Of a DNA stretch of 64,000 nucleotides, positions 60,656 through 64,000 are shown piece after piece. This stretch comes from Bacillus sp. FJAT-27916 (lineage in GTDB: Bacteria > Bacillota > Bacilli > Bacillales > Pradoshiaceae). A program made the position numbers and the translations under genes. The DNA lies in assembly GCF_001183965.1 (NCBI RefSeq), contig NZ_LFZV01000001.1, positions 2,796,342 through 2,860,341 of the forward strand. Reading direction: 5' to 3'. Each line of letters opens with the position of its first letter. The stretch's first letter is position 1. The notes beneath the pieces are model-generated. The model was not told where the DNA came from. It searched no databases and saw nothing but the letters and a program-made list of their open reading frames with translations.

Positions 60656-61717
60656 ATGTATTCAGTCAACCAACTAGTTAAAAGCAGAGGATTTATTCGC
60701 TTTCTAACTTTTTTAATTCTCATTATACTCTTTTATACATTAAGAGACATGATTAATTTGATTCTATTTACCTTTATTTTCATCTTTTTAATGGGCGGAT
60801 TAGAACGGTTTATCTCCTCTACATTAAGGAAAACGCTTCAGTTTAGGGTACGTCCTCAATTGATTATCCTAATTCTCTATTCCGTTTTAATCACTTCCAT
60901 GGTCATGGTTATTTATAAATACATACCCATTATCACCATGCAGCTGACGGAATTAGTGCAAGCCTTAATAGCCTTCTATAAGGACCCGCCGGATAACCGT
61001 GCCATTGAAGTGATTATCAGCGCGATGAACAAGCTGATTTCTCCAACCGATATTGAACAGAACGCCAGTGCCATATACACATATGCTGCTGATATCGGCA
61101 AAGTCAGCCTTCAATTATTTATCTCAATCCTATTAAGCTTGTTCTTCTTATTGGAGAAAGAGAAAATCGGCCGTTTCACCAGCACATTCAAAAACAGTAA
61201 GCTGGGGACCATTTTTAAGGAGCTTGAGCATTTAGGCACTGTGTTTGTCAATTCCTTTGGGAAAGTGATCGAAGTTCAATTCTTGATTGCTTCCGTTAAT
61301 GCTGTCTTATCACTGATTATTTTGTACTTCCTTGGTTTCCCGCAGCTGCTTGGCCTAGGCATTATGATATTCCTGCTTGGCTTAATCCCTGTTGCAGGTG
61401 TCATTATCTCATTAGTTCCCTTATGCACGATTGCTTATCAAATTGGCGAGGGTATGCATGTCCTGTATGTGATTGTCTTAATTGCTGCCATTCATGCGCT
61501 TGAAAGCTATATTCTTAATCCAAAATTCATGTCAGCCAAAACCCATTTGCCGACGTTTTACACATTCCTTGTCCTTGTTCTGGCTGAGCATTTCCTTGGA
61601 ATCTGGGGATTGATTCTTGGTATTCCGATCTTCATCTTTATTCTTGATATGCTTGAAGTTCCCAATATCAGCAGCTCCGAAACGAAGAAGGAAGAGAACA
61701 AACCCGTCATTGAATGA
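60656..61717 (+). CDS. AI-2E family membrane transporter
   Basis: 353-aa protein with about eight hydrophobic helices, typical of the PerM/AI-2E family: a pair of helices at the start, a soluble middle (residues 90-145), then VSLQLFISILLSLFFLLEKEKIGRF and C-terminal helices with LGLGIMIFLLGLIPVAGVIISLVP in outline. Family members are proposed exporters or Na+/H+ antiporters. The ATG has AAAGGAG at 13 nt, long but no other start. C-terminal tail is acidic (SETKKEENKPVIE). Monocistronic with a strong terminator. Confidence 0.87.
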   Translation: MYSVNQLVKSRGFIRFLTFLILIILFYTLRDMINLILFTFIFIFLMGGLERFISSTLRKTLQFRVRPQLIILILYSVLITSMVMVIYKYIPIITMQLTELVQALIAFYKDPPDNRAIEVIISAMNKLISPTDIEQNASAIYTYAADIGKVSLQLFISILLSLFFLLEKEKIGRFTSTFKNSKLGTIFKELEHLGTVFVNSFGKVIEVQFLIASVNAVLSLIILYFLGFPQLLGLGIMIFLLGLIPVAGVIISLVPLCTIAYQIGEGMHVLYVIVLIAAIHALESYILNPKFMSAKTHLPTFYTFLVLVLAEHFLGIWGLILGIPIFIFILDMLEVPNISSSETKKEENKPVIE

Positions 61718-61730
61718 ATATGTCCATAGA

Positions 61731-61775
61731 AAGAGGGAGATAGGATGCATCACACATTCTATCTCCCTCTTCGTT
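61731..61775. terminator. terminator of the AI-2E gene
   Basis: 13-bp stem (61731-61743 with 61759-61771) AAGAGGGAGATAG / CTATCTCCCTCTT; between convergent genes. Confidence 0.85.
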
Positions 61776-61778
61776 TAA

Positions 61779-62765
61779 TCATTTTAAGGCAAATCCACTT
61801 ACCGGATGCGGAAGATACGATTCCTCCAAGAAAGACATTTCCTCATCTGTCAGCTTAATAGACAAGGCTCCTTTGGCATCTTCAAGATGGCGAAGCTTTG
61901 TGGCACCTATGATTGGGGCTGTGACAGGCTGCTTTTGAAGCAGCCAGGCTAATGCGACCTGCATGCGCAGGACACCTCTTCTTTCCGCGATTGATGCTAC
62001 ACGAGTAATAATCTCATTATCAGAGTCTTCCATCGTGCCATACTTTGCCTTTTGCACTTGGTCGGTCTGCGAGCGATAGGTTGTTTCTCCGACAGCCCTT
62101 GTCAACCTGCCAGAAGCAAGCGGGCTGTATGGGGTTACCCCGATTCCCTCACTTTCACACATAGGCATCATCTCCCGCTCCTCTTCCCTGTATAAGAGAT
62201 TGTAATGATTTTGCATGGAAACGAATTTCGTCCAACCATTGGATTCAGCTACATGGTTTGCCTTTAAGAATTGCCACGCCTGCATGGATGAGGCGCCAAT
62301 GTATCTGGCCTTCCCTGCCTTTACAACATCATGAAGTGTCTCCATCGTCTCCTCAATCGGAGTTTGGTCATCCCAGCGATGAATGATATAAAGATCCACA
62401 TAATCGGTACCAAGCCGTTTGAGACTGTGATCCAGTTCATTTATGATAGACTTTCTGGACAGTCCGCCTCGGTTTGGTCCCTTCTGCATAGGGAAAAACA
62501 CCTTCGTCGCAAGAACCACCTCATCACGTGTTGCATAATCCCTTATCGCCCGCCCTAGTATTTCTTCACTCACGCCTCCTGAATAGGAGTTTGCCGTATC
62601 AAAGAAATTAATCCCCATCTCTAAGGCTTTCTTGATGATCTGACGGCTTTCTGCTTCATCCAGCAGCCACTTATGTATCCAATTCTCTTTATCTCCAAAG
62701 CTCATGCATCCAAGGCAAAGCCGGGAAACATCAAGTCCTGTACGGCCCAGTTTTACATAATCCAT
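61779..62765 (-). CDS. aldo/keto reductase
   Basis: 328-aa NADPH-dependent (alpha/beta)8 reductase. Catalytic residues in FFDTANSYSGG (Asp, Tyr), VLATKVFF (Lys) and YIIHRWDD (His). The cofactor loop and IIGATKLRHLEDAKGAL are typical. It reduces aldehydes or ketones. GGAGG lies 8 nt before the ATG. Divergent from an AraC-type regulator gene, with 184 nt between; by analogy with yqhC-yqhD of enterics the regulator may control it in response to aldehydes, which is inference. Confidence 0.9.
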   Translation of the reverse strand: MDYVKLGRTGLDVSRLCLGCMSFGDKENWIHKWLLDEAESRQIIKKALEMGINFFDTANSYSGGVSEEILGRAIRDYATRDEVVLATKVFFPMQKGPNRGGLSRKSIINELDHSLKRLGTDYVDLYIIHRWDDQTPIEETMETLHDVVKAGKARYIGASSMQAWQFLKANHVAESNGWTKFVSMQNHYNLLYREEEREMMPMCESEGIGVTPYSPLASGRLTRAVGETTYRSQTDQVQKAKYGTMEDSDNEIITRVASIAERRGVLRMQVALAWLLQKQPVTAPIIGATKLRHLEDAKGALSIKLTDEEMSFLEESYLPHPVSGFALK

Positions 62766-62949
62766 TTCTATTACCTCCGCTCTCTAAGAAGATACCATTA
62801 ATCCTTGTTCTATTATGTACCATTCATATTGAAGAGCAGTAGCATATTTCTCTCAAATGCTTGCCTATTCCTCTCATCTTCTCTTTACAGAATGAATCAA
62901 CCGCAGATAGAATTAAACCATAACTTATATATAAACAAGGAGAAAAAAG

Positions 62950-63849
62950 ATGCTTGTACATCCTGCATGTGAACTACAGCTTGCCCAATACTTATCAAAT
63001 CATCTCAACGAAGACGGTGTCTTCCAAACCATTGTACCGACCATGACATTCATTCGAGAATCGTTGCCATCTGAGCCCATTTACCGAGTGAATGAGCCTT
63101 CTATTTGTATCGTTGCACAAGGAGAAAAGCAGGTGTTCCTTGGTACTGAAAAATATCGCTATGGGCCTTCCTCCTATATTGTCTCATCCATTGACTTACC
63201 CTTATCAGGGAATGTCGTCAAAGCATCTGCCGAGAAACCATATCTAGCGATGAAGCTAGAGCTCAGTCATCAAGACCTCTTTGATATAGCGGATATGCCG
63301 CATACAAATCAGTCCCAAAACTTAGATCAGAAGCAGGCTCTGTACATTGGACGCGCGGACAGATTCCTCCTTGATGCTGCCATCAGAATGGCCAAGCTTA
63401 CCGAGACACCTGAGGATATTGCTATGCTCTCACCTCTTTACAAGAAGGAAATCATTTATCGGGTCTTACAGGGACCTCATGGTGTAAACCTGAGGCAGCT
63501 TGCCAAGGCGGGCACACACATCCGTCATATTCAGGAGGTTATTTCCTATCTGCTCGACCATTATACTGAGCCTATAAAGGTTGAAGAGCTTGCTGGAAGC
63601 GTGAATATGAGTACAGCTACCTTCCATCGCCATTTCAAGGAACTGACGACCATGAGCCCTCTCCAATTCCAAAAACAGCTTCGCCTGCAGGAAGCCAGAC
63701 GGCTGTTGTTTACCGAAAGAGCTGATGCGAAGGAAGCAGCCTATCAGGTGGGATACGAAAGCCCAACACAATTTAGCCGGGAATATGCCCGCCTGTTCGG
63801 AGTACCGCCGAAGGAGGATGCCAGGCGGTTTAAAGAAATGGAAGCATAA
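62950..63849 (+). CDS. AraC-family transcriptional regulator
   Basis: 299-aa regulator with an N-terminal cupin-like AraC_N domain (residues about 20-160; PSICIVAQGEKQVFLG, YRYGPSSYIVSS) and two C-terminal helix-turn-helix motifs (about 195-295: VEELAGSVNMSTATFHRHFK and AAYQVGYESPTQFSREYAR). The domain order matches the YqhC group of aldehyde-responsive activators. AAGGAG lies 7 nt before the ATG. Likely controls the divergent aldo-keto reductase. An IS element begins 27 nt after its stop. Confidence 0.9.
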   Translation: MLVHPACELQLAQYLSNHLNEDGVFQTIVPTMTFIRESLPSEPIYRVNEPSICIVAQGEKQVFLGTEKYRYGPSSYIVSSIDLPLSGNVVKASAEKPYLAMKLELSHQDLFDIADMPHTNQSQNLDQKQALYIGRADRFLLDAAIRMAKLTETPEDIAMLSPLYKKEIIYRVLQGPHGVNLRQLAKAGTHIRHIQEVISYLLDHYTEPIKVEELAGSVNMSTATFHRHFKELTTMSPLQFQKQLRLQEARRLLFTERADAKEAAYQVGYESPTQFSREYARLFGVPPKEDARRFKEMEA

Positions 63850-63875
63850 AGAAAAGAGGGAAGATGCCCTTAAAC

Positions 63876-64000
63876 TGGTACCCCTGTCAAGGACACATTA
63901 AAAAAAGAGACTAAGCTACGAGAAGATGATTCCTAAATTGAACAGGGGTCATCTTCTTTAAGTTCCATTGATAACGGTCATGATTATAGTAATTGAATTG
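63876..64000 (-). mobile_element. IS3-family insertion sequence, right end (truncated by window)
   Basis: Starts at a probable terminal inverted repeat TGGTACCCCTGTCAAGGACA (63876-63895), followed at once by the 3' end of a minus-strand transposase frame. The other end lies outside the window, so target duplication cannot be checked. Confidence 0.75.
63911..64000 (-). CDS. IS3-family transposase OrfB, C-terminal end
   Basis: Last 29 codons before TAG (63911-63913), open past the window edge. The sequence ends YNHDRYQWNLKKMTPVQFRN then HLLVA, the typical C-terminus of IS3/IS150-type DDE integrase-like transposases (QYNxxRxQxxLxxMTPxxY pattern). It is the expected last part of OrfB next to the right inverted repeat. 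Whether the full element is intact cannot be seen. Confidence 0.82.
   Translation of the reverse strand, partial: QFNYYNHDRYQWNLKKMTPVQFRNHLLVA

Overview
The window comes from the chromosome of a low-G+C, endospore-forming Bacillaceae bacterium. Evidence for sporulation includes an alpha/beta-type small acid-soluble spore protein, a Spo0E-type phosphatase, a multi-PAS sporulation-type kinase, SigI/RsgI, a spore-type Ku/LigD repair operon and two sigma-G-like promoters. Shine-Dalgarno sites are mostly AGGAGG-like, with several TTG and GTG starts. From recall, much of the gene order is colinear (inverted) with the Bacillus subtilis ykoU-to-ykuT interval: ligD/ku, ykoY, sigI-rsgI, sspD, ykrP, kinase, mhqR, ykvI, ykvS, ptsHI, ykwC, patA, ykyB, ykuE, fadH, ykuJ, cbpB, ccpC, dapH, dapL, ykuT.

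Layout. 1-7 kb: partial cytochrome bd subunit, MscS channel, dapL and dapH (acetylated diaminopimelate/lysine branch), CcpC, a DHA2 exporter, the c-di-AMP binding protein CbpB and YkuJ. 7-15 kb: glutaredoxin-like protein, secreted protein, FadH, Tat-exported YkuE, a fluoride channel pair, YkyB, CorA, PatA (third enzyme of the acetylated DAP branch) and YkwC. 15-23 kb: ptsHI with an unusual repeat-bearing leader, an SDR, an orphan sigma-70-like protein, YkvS, a second methionine aminopeptidase, a CPBP protease, YkvI and MhqR. 23-30 kb: a Spo0E-like gene, a PAS histidine kinase, a two-gene 2-oxoacid:ferredoxin oxidoreductase and YkrP.

30-42 kb: a Bacillus-type intergenic repeat, a B12-binding radical SAM protein, SASP, RsgI/SigI, a TerC protein under a complete manganese (yybP-ykoY) riboswitch, an acyl-reductase-like SDR plus aldehyde dehydrogenase pair, RF3 and an FNT channel. 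42-53 kb: YhaN/YhaO nuclease pair behind a LexA box, a Bax-inhibitor-1 protein, an MFS transporter, a quinone reductase-like protein and an ActP/DUF485 acetate symporter with a cre-like palindrome. 53-64 kb: an M23 murein hydrolase with a long leader, YhfP, the NHEJ operon, an SDR, an AI-2E family protein, a divergent aldo-keto reductase/AraC pair, and the end of an IS3-family element.

The most unusual point is the NHEJ operon. LigD is split: a complete stand-alone ATP-dependent ligase overlaps a second protein that keeps only an OB-like module plus the polymerase domain, followed by Ku, with a sigma-G-like promoter in front. No rRNA, tRNA, CRISPR or prophage was recognised. Only one IS fragment is present, so this is mainly core chromosome. 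Family assignments are made from remembered sequences and motifs; no database search was run.
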